Source: CAZAFC01 sp964484675 (lineage in GTDB: Bacteria > Patescibacteriota > Saccharimonadia > Saccharimonadales > UBA4665). From it: a stretch of 64,000 nucleotides of DNA. The translations under genes and the position numbers were made by a program. Numbering within the stretch: the stretch's first letter is position 1; each line of letters starts with the position of its first letter. Shown one piece after another: positions 26,641 through 35,306 of this stretch. The notes under the pieces are model-generated. The model saw nothing but the letters and a program-made list of their open reading frames with translations, had not been told where the DNA came from and did not search any database. The stretch is from positions 62,001 through 126,000 of the forward strand of contig CAZAFC010000003.1 of the NCBI GenBank assembly GCA_964484675.1, in the 5' to 3' direction.

Positions 26641-27624
26641 TTATTGGCCGACTGGTGTCAGCTGGCTGTTCAGCGACGACTCCAGCTCGCGCTCTTGCAC
26701 GGCGATGGAATTGCGCGTGTCGACAATCTGATTATATTCGTCAATATGCTGCTTGGTGACAGCAAGTTCACTGTTGTAGGCGTTGACATCGGCGTTGTAG
26801 GCGATTGCTGCTGCGTGATACGCTGCACTTCCTTGGTCCATCGTATCGAGTCGCGCCTTTTGCAATTGTAGCGCCTGGAGCGTGTTTTGAAGATCGGCCT
26901 GCTCGGCATCGATCGTCTTTTTGAGGGTCGCGAGCTGCGCATCGTAACTATCGATCTGCTTGAGTTGCGCGGTGAAAACTGCCTGATACTGCGCATTGAA
27001 TGCCACGACTTTGGCTCGATCCGAGAAATAACGCGCGTAATATGTCTCGAGAGGCGCCGGCAAATTGGCGATCTCAGTGCCAAAAAGCGAATGCATTTCG
27101 TTGACGAGCTCGCCTGGCTCACTTTTTTGGTACACGGCCAGCTGATCCTTGACTGTCTGATCGGTGAGCTGCTTGGAAAAACTAACGAGCATTGCATCAA
27201 CCCGCGTTCGTTCCTGGCTGCTCAGCCGGGCATAGGCTTGATGCAACATTTCGTGCGCAGCTGTCACCTCAATGACGCCGTTTAAACGCGAATCGGTGAC
27301 ATCATAGAGGTAGATGCCTTGCCGGTTGCCCGTAAAACAGCCGAGCACCGCAGAATCTTCGCCCGAAGATTGCAGACTGCCGCAGTGCGCGTTGAAGGCA
27401 GGTTTGTTGTCGAGTTCTGGACGATCCAGATAAAACCAGTGCTTGCCGAGCGAGGTCATGGTCGTTTCGCGGGCAAGCTGAGCAATTGCCGCTGGCGGCG
27501 CGTACGAACGAAGCAGCGCCCAGTCAATGATGGCATTTCGCTGCCAAGCGGCCAGCGCGCCGCCAATCACCAGTATCACCAGCAAAAGACCTTGCCCAAG
27601 CGTCCCAAATCGAGCACGTTTCAT
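26641..27624 (-). CDS. membrane-anchored putative zinc metallopeptidase
   Basis: 327 residues. One N-terminal membrane helix (about 11-28) with a short basic cytoplasmic end places the rest outside. A HEMLH motif (residues 124-128, inside VTAAHEMLHQAY) is the HExxH zinc-peptidase signature; Glu176 is a candidate third ligand. Cys81 and Cys96 could form a disulfide. Residues about 205-320 are heptad-like coiled coil. I do not recognise the family beyond this; envelope maintenance or host-surface processing is possible but unproven. The ATG is 6 bases from a TGCTACAAT element inside a 46-base perfect inverted repeat. Confidence 0.7.
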   Translation of the reverse strand: MKRARFGTLGQGLLLVILVIGGALAAWQRNAIIDWALLRSYAPPAAIAQLARETTMTSLGKHWFYLDRPELDNKPAFNAHCGSLQSSGEDSAVLGCFTGNRQGIYLYDVTDSRLNGVIEVTAAHEMLHQAYARLSSQERTRVDAMLVSFSKQLTDQTVKDQLAVYQKSEPGELVNEMHSLFGTEIANLPAPLETYYARYFSDRAKVVAFNAQYQAVFTAQLKQIDSYDAQLATLKKTIDAEQADLQNTLQALQLQKARLDTMDQGSAAYHAAAIAYNADVNAYNSELAVTKQHIDEYNQIVDTRNSIAVQERELESSLNSQLTPVGQ

Positions 27625-27625
27625 G

Positions 27626-27671
27626 CGCCTATTGTAGCACGGGCTCGCTCGAGCCCGTGCTACAATAGGCG
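27626..27671. repeat. perfect 22-bp inverted repeat containing divergent -10 elements
   Basis: Two 22-base arms (27626-27647 and 27650-27671) are exact inverse complements with a 2-base centre. Each arm contains TGCTACAAT reading outward: on the minus strand it is the leaderless promoter of the metallopeptidase gene (27631-27639), and on the plus strand it points towards the clpC 3' end. It could be a very stable clpC 3' hairpin, an operator, or both. Confidence 0.75.
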
Positions 27672-27721
27672 GACTCGCAGAACTGTTTTATACCAAGCTG
27701 TTTCAATCCGTTGCGCGGCAG

Positions 27722-30196
27722 CTACTCACCTGTCGTTGAATAGACGAGTTTGCCAGCTTTGGCTTCTACACGAACAATCGTGCCCTTCGGGTACTGATCT
27801 TCCAGCAGCGCGATCGACACATGATCCTCAATCGTGTCCTGGATGAGCCGGCGCAGCGGACGGACGCCATTGTGTGCGTCGTATCCTTTGTCGAGCAGAT
27901 ACTGCTTGGCAGCTGCGGACGTGCTGAGGCCGAGGCCACGTTTTTGCAGGCGGGCCCCGAGCTCGTCAAGCTGCAGATCGATGATCCGCAAGATGTCTTT
28001 CTTGGTGAGCGCGTGGAAAACAATCGTCTTGTCGATGCGATTGAGAAGCTCTGGGCGCATCGTTTTCTTGAGCTGATCGAGAACCTTGTCTTGATTGGCG
28101 GCGTGCAGCGCATCGAGGTCTTTGAGCGCTTCGGCGCCAGCAGCATGGAAACCGAGGCTCGCTTCTTTTTGTAATTTTTCGGCGCCAATGTTGCTTGTCA
28201 TGATGACAATGGTGTTCGTGAAGTCGATTTTGCGGCCCTTGGCGTCGGTAAGCGCGCCGTCTTCAAGAATCTGCAGGAGCATATTGAAAGTGTCAGGGTG
28301 CGCTTTTTCGATTTCGTCGAACAAGACGAGGCTGTAAGGCTGGCGGCGAATCTTGTCGGACAGCTGGCCGCCATCATCGTAGCCGACGTAGCCGGCCGGC
28401 GCGCCGACAAGCCGCGCAACATTGTGCGACTCGCCGAATTCGCTCATGTCGATCTTTATGAGGGCCTTTTCCGAGCCGAAAAACTCACGCGCCAATACTC
28501 GCGCTAATTCGGTCTTGCCGACGCCTGTTGGGCCAAGAAAAATGAACGAGCCAATGGGCCGATCACTGCTCGAGATGCCTGAGCGGTTGCGGCGCACGGC
28601 ACGAGCCACGGCCTCGACGGCCTCAGTTTGGCCGATGACGTGCTTGGCCAGTGTTTTGTCAAGATTGAGCAACTGACGAGCTTCGGCCCGAATCACTTTT
28701 TTGACGGGAATCCCCGTCATGCGCGCCACCACATCGGCGACATCTTCATCTGTTACGTCAATGCGTTTAGCCGATTTGTCGGTCGCTTGGAGCTTGGTAA
28801 GTTCCTCATTGATTTGGCTGGCACGCTGCTTTTCGCGGGCGGCTCGCTCGTAGTCTTCGGCGTCAACGGCGTCGTCAATTCGGCTGTTCACGAGCTTGAG
28901 CTCTTTCTGGAGCGCGCGAACCTCGGGACTCGTTTTGCCCTTGTCGACCCGCAAGTGCGCAGCTGTTTCGTCGAGCAAATCGATCGCTTTGTCGGGCATG
29001 AACCGATCGGGCACATAGCGCTTGGCGAGCTGCGTGATGTCTTCGAGCACGGCGTCGCTTACTTTGACGCCGTGAAATTCTTCGTAATGTTTGCGCAGGC
29101 CTTTGAGGATCGCTATGGTTTCGGGAACGGTTGTTTCGGGCACCTGGATCGGCTGAAAACGGCGTTCGAGCGCGGCGTCTTTTTCAATGTACTTGGTGTA
29201 TTCGTCAGTGGTGGTGGCGCCGATGACCTGGATTTTGCCGCGGGCCAGCGCTGGCTTGAGGATGTTGCCGGCGTCCATGGCTCCTTCGGCCGCGCCAGCG
29301 CCCACAATCAGGTGCATCTCGTCGATAAACACGATAGTTTTGTCGTCGCGCTCAAGTTCGGCCATAACTTTTTTCAGCCGCTCCTCGAACTCGCCACGGT
29401 ATTTGGTGCCAGCGATCATCCCAGCCAAGTCGAGCAGCATAATGCGCTTGTCGAGCAAGCTGTCGGGCACGTCTTCGGCGATGATACGCTGGGCAAGCCC
29501 CTCGACGATCGCCGTTTTGCCGACGCCAGGCTCGCCAATAAGCACCGGATTATTTTTGGTGCGGCGGTTCAGGATGGTGATGGTGCGGCGAATCTGCGCT
29601 TCCCGGCCTACCACGGGGTCAAGCTTGCCAGCGCGCGCCTGGGCGGTCAGATCAGTGCTATAAAAATCGAGCGCCGTTTTGCGCTTGCTGCTTGTGCGCG
29701 TGCGAGTCCGGCCGTCGCTTGAGTCGTCATGCTGCTGCTGGTTCATAAATTGCTCCAGCTCGACAATCAGACTGTCGACATCAATGCCGAGCTCACGCAA
29801 AAGCACCGTGGCTCGAGCGTTTTTCTGGCCCAGCACACTGTAAAGAATATGCTCGGTGCCGCAGTAGTCCTGGCCGTAATCTTGGGCCGTGTCGTAGGCC
29901 ATCTTTAGTGTGAGCTTGGCCGTTTCGCTCAAACCCTTGGCGTTGCTAGGCGTGGCAAGCTTGGTTTTGGGCGTCGATCCCAAGGCCAGCTGCGCGCGCT
30001 GCAAGGTAACGCCGGCACCTTCAAGTACTTTGGCGCCCATGCTTGCATCTTGCGCGAGAATACCGAGCAGCAGATGCTCAGTGCCGACGTACATGCTGCC
30101 GAGACTGTGCGAAATAGCATCAGCGTGCTTTAGGCTGTGTAGCGCGTTGTTGGTGAGGTGGTTCAAAAAATCTTGGAAGTCAGCTGAGTTAGGCAT
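27722..30196 (-). CDS. clpC: ATP-dependent Clp protease ATPase subunit ClpC
   Basis: HSP100 unfoldase that feeds substrates to ClpP, about 824 residues. It has a double Clp N-domain, first AAA+ module with Walker A GEPGVGKT, a short coiled middle domain (about residues 420-470) typical of ClpC, then the second AAA+ module with GPTGVGKT and a C-terminal D2-small domain. Two ATGs are 6 bases apart. AAAGGGG abuts the first (30202) and is 6 bases from the second, so the second is preferred. Its promoter and CIRCE-like operator match those of clpP, so the two are probably induced together. Confidence 0.95.
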   Translation of the reverse strand: MPNSADFQDFLNHLTNNALHSLKHADAISHSLGSMYVGTEHLLLGILAQDASMGAKVLEGAGVTLQRAQLALGSTPKTKLATPSNAKGLSETAKLTLKMAYDTAQDYGQDYCGTEHILYSVLGQKNARATVLLRELGIDVDSLIVELEQFMNQQQHDDSSDGRTRTRTSSKRKTALDFYSTDLTAQARAGKLDPVVGREAQIRRTITILNRRTKNNPVLIGEPGVGKTAIVEGLAQRIIAEDVPDSLLDKRIMLLDLAGMIAGTKYRGEFEERLKKVMAELERDDKTIVFIDEMHLIVGAGAAEGAMDAGNILKPALARGKIQVIGATTTDEYTKYIEKDAALERRFQPIQVPETTVPETIAILKGLRKHYEEFHGVKVSDAVLEDITQLAKRYVPDRFMPDKAIDLLDETAAHLRVDKGKTSPEVRALQKELKLVNSRIDDAVDAEDYERAAREKQRASQINEELTKLQATDKSAKRIDVTDEDVADVVARMTGIPVKKVIRAEARQLLNLDKTLAKHVIGQTEAVEAVARAVRRNRSGISSSDRPIGSFIFLGPTGVGKTELARVLAREFFGSEKALIKIDMSEFGESHNVARLVGAPAGYVGYDDGGQLSDKIRRQPYSLVLFDEIEKAHPDTFNMLLQILEDGALTDAKGRKIDFTNTIVIMTSNIGAEKLQKEASLGFHAAGAEALKDLDALHAANQDKVLDQLKKTMRPELLNRIDKTIVFHALTKKDILRIIDLQLDELGARLQKRGLGLSTSAAAKQYLLDKGYDAHNGVRPLRRLIQDTIEDHVSIALLEDQYPKGTIVRVEAKAGKLVYSTTGE

Positions 30197-30227
30197 GCTC
30201 ATCCCCTTTCGTCATGCTTACCCAACT

Positions 30228-30256
30228 ATCATAGACGGCTGGCACTCTCCAGTCAA
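30228..30256 (-). promoter_or_regulatory. clpC promoter
   Basis: TTGACT (30251-30256), 17-base spacer, TATGAT (30228-30233) on the minus strand. The -35 falls within the 9-base spacer of the CIRCE-like repeat, exactly as at clpP. Confidence 0.82.
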
Positions 30257-30265
30257 GAGTGCCAG
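30239..30265. promoter_or_regulatory. CIRCE-like operator upstream of clpC
   Basis: CTGGCACTC, nine bases, GAGTGCCAG: the same arms as at clpP (11782-11808). The dyad continues outward with GACGG/CCGTC, giving arms of about 15 bases. It is the expected binding site of an HrcA-type repressor. Confidence 0.85.
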
Positions 30266-30294
30266 CCGTCTATTTCAGATTTTTGTAAGTTTTG

Positions 30295-31482
30295 CTATTC
30301 GCCGTGCTCTTCGATAGCTTCGAGCAGGCTGTTTTCGAGTTCAGTTTTCTTTTTTAGCTTGGGAGCGGCTGGCTTGGCGGCGCTGGCTGCACTAGCGTTA
30401 GCCGGCTGCGATGGTGCCTCCGCCGGAGCTGGTGCTTTTTGGCGCTCGGCTTCGATGTCGAGTTCGTAGCCAGTGAGTTTGCTCGCCAAGCGGACGTTTT
30501 GGCCGCCCTTGCCGATGGCGATACTGAGCTGGTCCTCGGGAACAATGACGCGAGCGCGCTTGGTATTGGTGTCGATGATGACTTTGGTCACCTTGGTTGG
30601 GCTCAGCGCGTTGGTGATATATGCAACTGCTTCGTCGCCCCAGATGATAATGTCGATCTTCTCTTGTTCGCCGATCTCGCTCATCACGGCATTTACGCGT
30701 GTGCCGTGGCCGCCCACGAACGTGCCGACAGGATCAACGCCGGGCACGGTGCTATGCACGGCGAGCTTGGTGCGTACGCCAGCTTCGCGGGCAATGCCCT
30801 TGATCTCGACGGCGCCGCTTTCCATTTCAGGAACTTCAGCGCGGAAGAGCCACTCGATGAACTGCGTGTTGCCGCGCGAAACGACCAGCTGCGGGCCACG
30901 CGGACCGCGCTCGACATCTTTCAGAAATACTTTCAAACGCTGGCCAGGGTAATAGCGCTCGCCCTGAATCTGCTCGCTGCGCGGCATAATGCCCTGTGCC
31001 TTGCCGATTTCGAGCCGAACGATGTTGCCTTCCACGCGGGACACGAGTGCGTTGATGACGTTGCCGATTTTGTCCTCAAACTCAGCCATCACGATCTCCC
31101 GCTCAGCTTCGCGCAGGCGCTGCAATACCACTTGCTTGGCAGTTTGTGCGGCCACGCGGCCAAAGCTTTTGACTTCTTCGTGCGTCTCGACCATGTCGCC
31201 GAGCTGCGCGTCTTTTTTCATGGTTTGAGCTTGCGCGAGTGTCATTTCGTAGGCCGGATTTTCGACGTTCTCGACGACTTCTTTGGCAACGTATGCGTCG
31301 ACGGCACCGGTGTTGAGATTCATAGTGACGCGAACTTCTTGCTCACGCTCACCGTAATCACGGCGGTACGCAGCGGCAAGCGCTTGCTCGACCGCTTCCT
31401 GCACGACTTCTTCGGGCAGGTTTTTTTCCTCGGCCAACGCGCGAACGGCGAGGGCTAATTGTTTGACGTCTAGATCGTCCAT
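30295..31482 (-). CDS. nusA: transcription termination/antitermination factor NusA
   Basis: RNA polymerase-associated factor, 395 residues. An N-terminal polymerase-binding domain (MDDLDVKQLALAVRAL onwards), an S1 domain and two KH domains (GVDPVGTFVGGHGTRVNAV and IAIGKGGQNVRLA) are in order, followed by a short Pro/Ala-rich tail in place of the acidic repeats of E. coli. The start with AAGGA 6 bases upstream is chosen over the open frame to 31590, which would cover the promoter. A terminator-like hairpin lies between promoter and start, suggesting attenuation or autocontrol. Confidence 0.95.
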   Translation of the reverse strand: MDDLDVKQLALAVRALAEEKNLPEEVVQEAVEQALAAAYRRDYGEREQEVRVTMNLNTGAVDAYVAKEVVENVENPAYEMTLAQAQTMKKDAQLGDMVETHEEVKSFGRVAAQTAKQVVLQRLREAEREIVMAEFEDKIGNVINALVSRVEGNIVRLEIGKAQGIMPRSEQIQGERYYPGQRLKVFLKDVERGPRGPQLVVSRGNTQFIEWLFRAEVPEMESGAVEIKGIAREAGVRTKLAVHSTVPGVDPVGTFVGGHGTRVNAVMSEIGEQEKIDIIIWGDEAVAYITNALSPTKVTKVIIDTNTKRARVIVPEDQLSIAIGKGGQNVRLASKLTGYELDIEAERQKAPAPAEAPSQPANASAASAAKPAAPKLKKKTELENSLLEAIEEHGE

Positions 31483-31510
31483 ATTTTGTCCTTTATTTAG
31501 ATGCGATACG

Positions 31511-31536
31511 AAAAAAGCCGACCGCAGCGGCCGACC
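31511..31536 (-). promoter_or_regulatory. terminator-like hairpin in nusA leader
   Basis: On the minus strand a 9-base-pair stem (with three G-U pairs) and 3-base loop is followed by six T residues, just after the predicted start of transcription and before the nusA ribosome site. The gene on the other side is divergent, so this cannot end an upstream transcript. It may let NusA or RNA polymerase state control read-through. Confidence 0.5.
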
Positions 31537-31547
31537 ATTACCTAATA

Positions 31548-31577
31548 AGTATACATGCTGAGCAGGATGGTTGTCAA
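31548..31577 (-). promoter_or_regulatory. nusA promoter
   Basis: TTGACA (31572-31577), 18-base spacer, TATACT (31548-31553) on the minus strand: a near-consensus promoter about 65 bases before the ATG. Confidence 0.78.
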
Positions 31578-31644
31578 TCGAGAAGCCCATCCAAATTAGT
31601 CTATGGCCGAGCGCAGCCTGCTCGCGTTTCGGGCAAAAACTCTT

Positions 31645-31650
31645 TATAGT
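31645..31650 (+). promoter_or_regulatory. leaderless promoter of pepN
   Basis: TATAGT on the plus strand ending 6 bases before the ATG at 31657. This fixes the start and makes the longer open frame from 31603 unlikely. Confidence 0.6.
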
Positions 31651-31656
31651 AATGGC

Positions 31657-34236
31657 ATGAGCAAAAAAGTACGACGACTAAGCGAGGGCTTTCGCCCGAC
31701 AAACTATGTAATTGACCTCGACCCCGACCGCGCCAGCATGCGGCTCACCGGAACAGTGACGATCACCGGACTCAAGCGTGGCCGGCCGAGTCAACGGCTC
31801 ACGTTTCACCAGCATGGGCTGAAGATCACCAGCGCGAGCGTTATTCGGCTCGACAAAAAAGGCGAGCAGCCAATCGAGATTGAGCGGATCAATCATCAGC
31901 GGACGCTCGACGAAGTGCGGCTGCACTCGCCAGCGATGCTGTACGGCGGTTCGTACCGCGTGACGATGGCGTTTGAGGGCAAGATTACACCGCAAATGGA
32001 AGGCATTTATCCCTGTAATTTTCAAGAAGACGGCGTGGAAAAGCAGCTGATTGCCACGCAATTCGAGAGCCACCACGCCCGCGAGGCGTTTCCGTGCATC
32101 GATGAGCCAGAGGCTAAGGCGACGTTTGATCTCACGCTCCACTCGCCGCTGCACGAAGCCGTGGTCAGCAACACGCCTGTCGCCTCGCAAGCTGAGCATG
32201 ATGGCAAGCTTGTGACCACATTCGAAACGACGCCCAAAATGTCCACCTACCTCCTGGCGTTCGTGTATGGCGACATGCAATATAAAGAAGCAACTAGCAA
32301 AGATGGCGTGCTGGTGCGGGCGTACGCCACGCCAAGCAATGTCGCGTTCACCGACTTTGCGCTTGAAACGGCCGTGCGATCGCTCGAATTTTACAACGAT
32401 TATTTTGACATTGCCTATCCGCTGCCGAAATGTGACCTGCTCGCCCTGCCCGATTTTGCCAGCGGTGCTATGGAAAACTGGGGCTGCATCACGTTCCGGG
32501 AGCAATGCTTGCTCGTTGACCCCGAGAATACGAGCCTGCCAACCAAGCAATACGTCGCCATGGTGGTCGCGCACGAGCTGGCGCACCAGTGGTTCGGCAA
32601 CCTGGTGACGATGCGTTGGTGGACTGACCTCTGGCTGAACGAAGGGTTTGCCAGCTGGATTGAGTACCTGGCCGCCGATCATCTTTTCCCCGAGTGGCAG
32701 ATGTGGACGCAATTTATTTTTGATGAACAAAGCGTGGCGCTCAAGCTCGACGCGCTGCAAAACACGCATCCGATCGAGGTGACCATCAATCATCCTGACG
32801 AAATTCGTACGATTTTCGACACGATCAGCTACAACAAAGGCGCCAGCGTCATTCACATGCTCGAGCGGTTCCTCGGGCACGATGCATTTCGCGATGGCCT
32901 GCGTTACTACCTCAAGAAACATGCATACGATAACACCGATACGACCGACCTTTGGGATGCGCTCGAAACGGTTTCCAAAAAGCCGGTCACGAACTTTATG
33001 TCGGCCTGGACGAGTCAAGCCGGCTTCCCGCTCGTGCACGCCACGGTGCAAGATCACAAGCTTGAGCTGCGCCAAGAGCCGTTTTTGGTGAATCCTGCCG
33101 AACGTGCTGCACATACGAGCGACGTCGTTTGGCCGATCGCGCTTGGCGGCAACGATGCGCAGGTGCCAGAACTGTTCGACAAGCAGACCGCGCACGTGGC
33201 GCTCGCCGAGCCGGATCAGCTCAAACTCAACCACGACCAAAGCGGTTTTTTCCGTGTGCTATACAATACTGATCATCTGGGTCGGCTTGCCGGCCAAGTG
33301 CGGGCTGGCAAGCTTTCGCCACTCGACCGCTTGAGTATTCTGGGCGACGCGTTTGAGGGTGCTAAGGCTGGCTACGGTCCGACCGCGGACGCGCTCGATC
33401 TGCTTGCGAGCTATGCTGGCGAAGATAATTCGGTCGTGTGGGATGTGATGTCCACGAATCTGTCAGCGATTCGCGCAGTTATGAATGACGAGACGATTCG
33501 TACCGAAATGAAGCCCTACGTGCGCACACTGGTGGCGGCGCAATTAGCTCGGCTGGGCTGGGATCCGGCGCCTGGCGAGTCGCATTTTGACACGTTGCTA
33601 CGTGTGACCATTTTGGCGCTCGCTAGCAGCAGTGATGAGAAGTCTGTCGTCGATGAGGCGTTGCACCGTTTCAATACTATGCAGCGGACGGAGGATGTGC
33701 CGCCTGATTTTCGCGGTTTCATTTACGCTACGGCTGCCCGCCATGGCGACGCTGCGACGTTTGACAAGCTGCTCGCCTTGCACAATGGCACGCAAAATAG
33801 CGAGGAGCGGGTCACGCTGAGTTCGGCGTTGACCAATTTCAAGCAGCCCGAACTGATCAAGCGCGCGCTGAGTCTTATCGCTACCGATGCTGTCCGTTTA
33901 CAGGATGTGAGCTACTGGATAGCATACAGTTTTAGCAATCGTTTTGCCCGCCAAGCGACATGGGATTGGATGGTCGCGCATTGGGATTGGCTTGCCAAAA
34001 ATTTGAGCAAAGACCTCAGTTATTACCGCATGCCGATTTACGCGGCGCGCTGCTTTAGTGACGCGGCATTTTTGCCAACGTTCAAGGCATTTTTTGAGTC
34101 AGTCATGGAGCCAGCGCTCGAGCGCTCGGTGAATCAGGGCGTTGAAATTATCGAATGGCAATCTGCGTGGCGCGCCCGCGATTTGGAGTCGATCCGAGCG
34201 TATTTTGCGCGCGCGGCCTCGGCCGATCAACGTTAG
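31657..34236 (+). CDS. pepN: M1-family aminopeptidase
   Basis: Zinc aminopeptidase that removes N-terminal residues from peptides, 859 residues. Signatures are GAMEN (270-274, substrate N-terminus recognition), HELAH (306-310) with the third ligand Glu329 in NEGFASW, and DTISYNKGASVIHML with the transition-state Tyr. An ERAP1/PepN-type helical C-terminal domain follows. No signal peptide is present, so it is probably cytoplasmic. It overlaps the convergent yraN by 4 bases. The gene symbol is used for the family; exact specificity is not determined. Confidence 0.93.
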   Translation: MSKKVRRLSEGFRPTNYVIDLDPDRASMRLTGTVTITGLKRGRPSQRLTFHQHGLKITSASVIRLDKKGEQPIEIERINHQRTLDEVRLHSPAMLYGGSYRVTMAFEGKITPQMEGIYPCNFQEDGVEKQLIATQFESHHAREAFPCIDEPEAKATFDLTLHSPLHEAVVSNTPVASQAEHDGKLVTTFETTPKMSTYLLAFVYGDMQYKEATSKDGVLVRAYATPSNVAFTDFALETAVRSLEFYNDYFDIAYPLPKCDLLALPDFASGAMENWGCITFREQCLLVDPENTSLPTKQYVAMVVAHELAHQWFGNLVTMRWWTDLWLNEGFASWIEYLAADHLFPEWQMWTQFIFDEQSVALKLDALQNTHPIEVTINHPDEIRTIFDTISYNKGASVIHMLERFLGHDAFRDGLRYYLKKHAYDNTDTTDLWDALETVSKKPVTNFMSAWTSQAGFPLVHATVQDHKLELRQEPFLVNPAERAAHTSDVVWPIALGGNDAQVPELFDKQTAHVALAEPDQLKLNHDQSGFFRVLYNTDHLGRLAGQVRAGKLSPLDRLSILGDAFEGAKAGYGPTADALDLLASYAGEDNSVVWDVMSTNLSAIRAVMNDETIRTEMKPYVRTLVAAQLARLGWDPAPGESHFDTLLRVTILALASSSDEKSVVDEALHRFNTMQRTEDVPPDFRGFIYATAARHGDAATFDKLLALHNGTQNSEERVTLSSALTNFKQPELIKRALSLIATDAVRLQDVSYWIAYSFSNRFARQATWDWMVAHWDWLAKNLSKDLSYYRMPIYAARCFSDAAFLPTFKAFFESVMEPALERSVNQGVEIIEWQSAWRARDLESIRAYFARAASADQR

Positions 34237-34577
34237 CCAAGATCTTTGACGACGTTCGTGATCTGAAATGAAGGCCCTGATACTTCGATGGCGCACAGCT
34301 GCATGTCGCCGCGCCAAGCGTGAGCGTGCGCCCAGGATTGTGCGGCGAACCGCATTTGCTTGAGCTTAGCGGCCGTTATATATTCGATGCCGGTGCCAGA
34401 GCCCGCGGTCGCCCGATATTTGACCTCGCAAAAATAGACGACATTGGCTCGATGTGCAACGATGTCAATTTCACACCTGCGGGTTCGCCAGTTGCGCACA
34501 ACGATATCACAGCCTTTGCGCACCAAGAAGTCCGCCGCGACCTTCTCGGCTTTTTGTCCGATTTCGGTAGTCGTCAT
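34233..34577 (-). CDS. UPF0102 endonuclease-like protein YraN
   Basis: 114 residues with a restriction-endonuclease-like fold pattern: an early Glu (IGQKAEKVAADFL), EIDIVA and the ExK of CEVKYR. The UPF0102 family is widely conserved and often sits beside rnhB, as here. Its ATG overlaps the rnhB stop by 4 bases (ATGA), implying coupling. The molecular role is not established; a nuclease function is inferred from the motif. Confidence 0.9.
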   Translation of the reverse strand: MTTTEIGQKAEKVAADFLVRKGCDIVVRNWRTRRCEIDIVAHRANVVYFCEVKYRATAGSGTGIEYITAAKLKQMRFAAQSWAHAHAWRGDMQLCAIEVSGPSFQITNVVKDLG

Positions 34578-35137
34578 GCGCTTTCGTTGGCCAAGAGCTG
34601 AATCGGCCGAAAACTACGCCGGTGCAAATCACAGATGCCAGCCGCGCGCAGCCCCGCTCGGTGCTGTGGCGTTCCGTAGCCAACGTGACTCTCAAAGCCA
34701 TACGCCGGATACTGCCTGGCAATCTCGCGCATGTACGCGTCACGCGCCACTTTAGCAATGATACTGGCCGCGCTCACCGCAGGCACAAGATCATCTGCCG
34801 CGACTAGGCACTCAGTGCGCGGCAGATCGCGCAGGTAGTTATAGTTGCCGTCAATGATAATCTTTTCGTAGTCATCGGTAATTTCGGCTAGTGCTCGGCG
34901 CATCGCCAGCCGAACTGCTTCCGTCAGACCGATCTTGTCGAGCTCGGCCGGTGTCACCCAGCCTACACCAAATGCTACAGCGCGCTCGCGGATGCGAACG
35001 TCAAATGTTTCCCGCTGGGCGCGTGTGAGTTTCTTGGAATCGCGCAGGCCGCGAATGGGACGATCGAGCATCACGGCGCCTGCCACAAGCGGCCCAGCCC
35101 AGCTCCCTCTGCCAACCTCATCAATTCCAATGATCAT
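34574..35137 (-). CDS. rnhB: ribonuclease HII
   Basis: Endonuclease that removes ribonucleotides and RNA primers from RNA/DNA hybrids, 187 residues. The start is set at MIIGIDEVGRGSWAGP, giving the catalytic Asp and Glu of DEVGRG in their usual place; DSKKL, IIDGNYNY and the late SIIAKVARD Asp are present. A TGTTATACT extended -10 ends 6 bases before this ATG, excluding the longer frame to 35185. It is cotranscribed with yraN and lies downstream of the rplS terminator. Confidence 0.96.
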   Translation of the reverse strand: MIIGIDEVGRGSWAGPLVAGAVMLDRPIRGLRDSKKLTRAQRETFDVRIRERAVAFGVGWVTPAELDKIGLTEAVRLAMRRALAEITDDYEKIIIDGNYNYLRDLPRTECLVAADDLVPAVSAASIIAKVARDAYMREIARQYPAYGFESHVGYGTPQHRAGLRAAGICDLHRRSFRPIQLLANESA

Positions 35138-35143
35138 GGCGGC

Positions 35144-35152
35144 AGTATAACA
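35144..35152 (-). promoter_or_regulatory. leaderless promoter of rnhB
   Basis: TGTTATACT on the minus strand, ending 6 bases before the rnhB ATG. Confidence 0.68.
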
Positions 35153-35211
35153 AAGTTTGGTCTGAGCACAAATGTCTTTGCGCATGATTATTGATGCTCA
35201 TGGCAAGCAAA

Positions 35212-35243
35212 CAAAATCGCCCCGGCCAGAGGCGCAGGGCGAT
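35212..35243 (-). terminator. terminator after rplS
   Basis: On the minus strand ATCGCCC and GGGCGAT form a stem around an 18-base loop, followed by TTTGTTT. It lies between rplS and the rnhB promoter. Confidence 0.6.
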
Positions 35244-35306
35244 TAAAGTAAAAAGCTAAACGAGCAACGTTTGCGCACTCAATCGAGCACGCCGCCCAGA
35301 CAAGCG

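Noticed and set aside
28628..29722. 364-codon plus-strand ORF
   Set aside because: Antisense shadow of clpC.
31678..33240. 520-codon minus-strand ORF
   Set aside because: Antisense shadow of pepN, whose motifs and start are certain.
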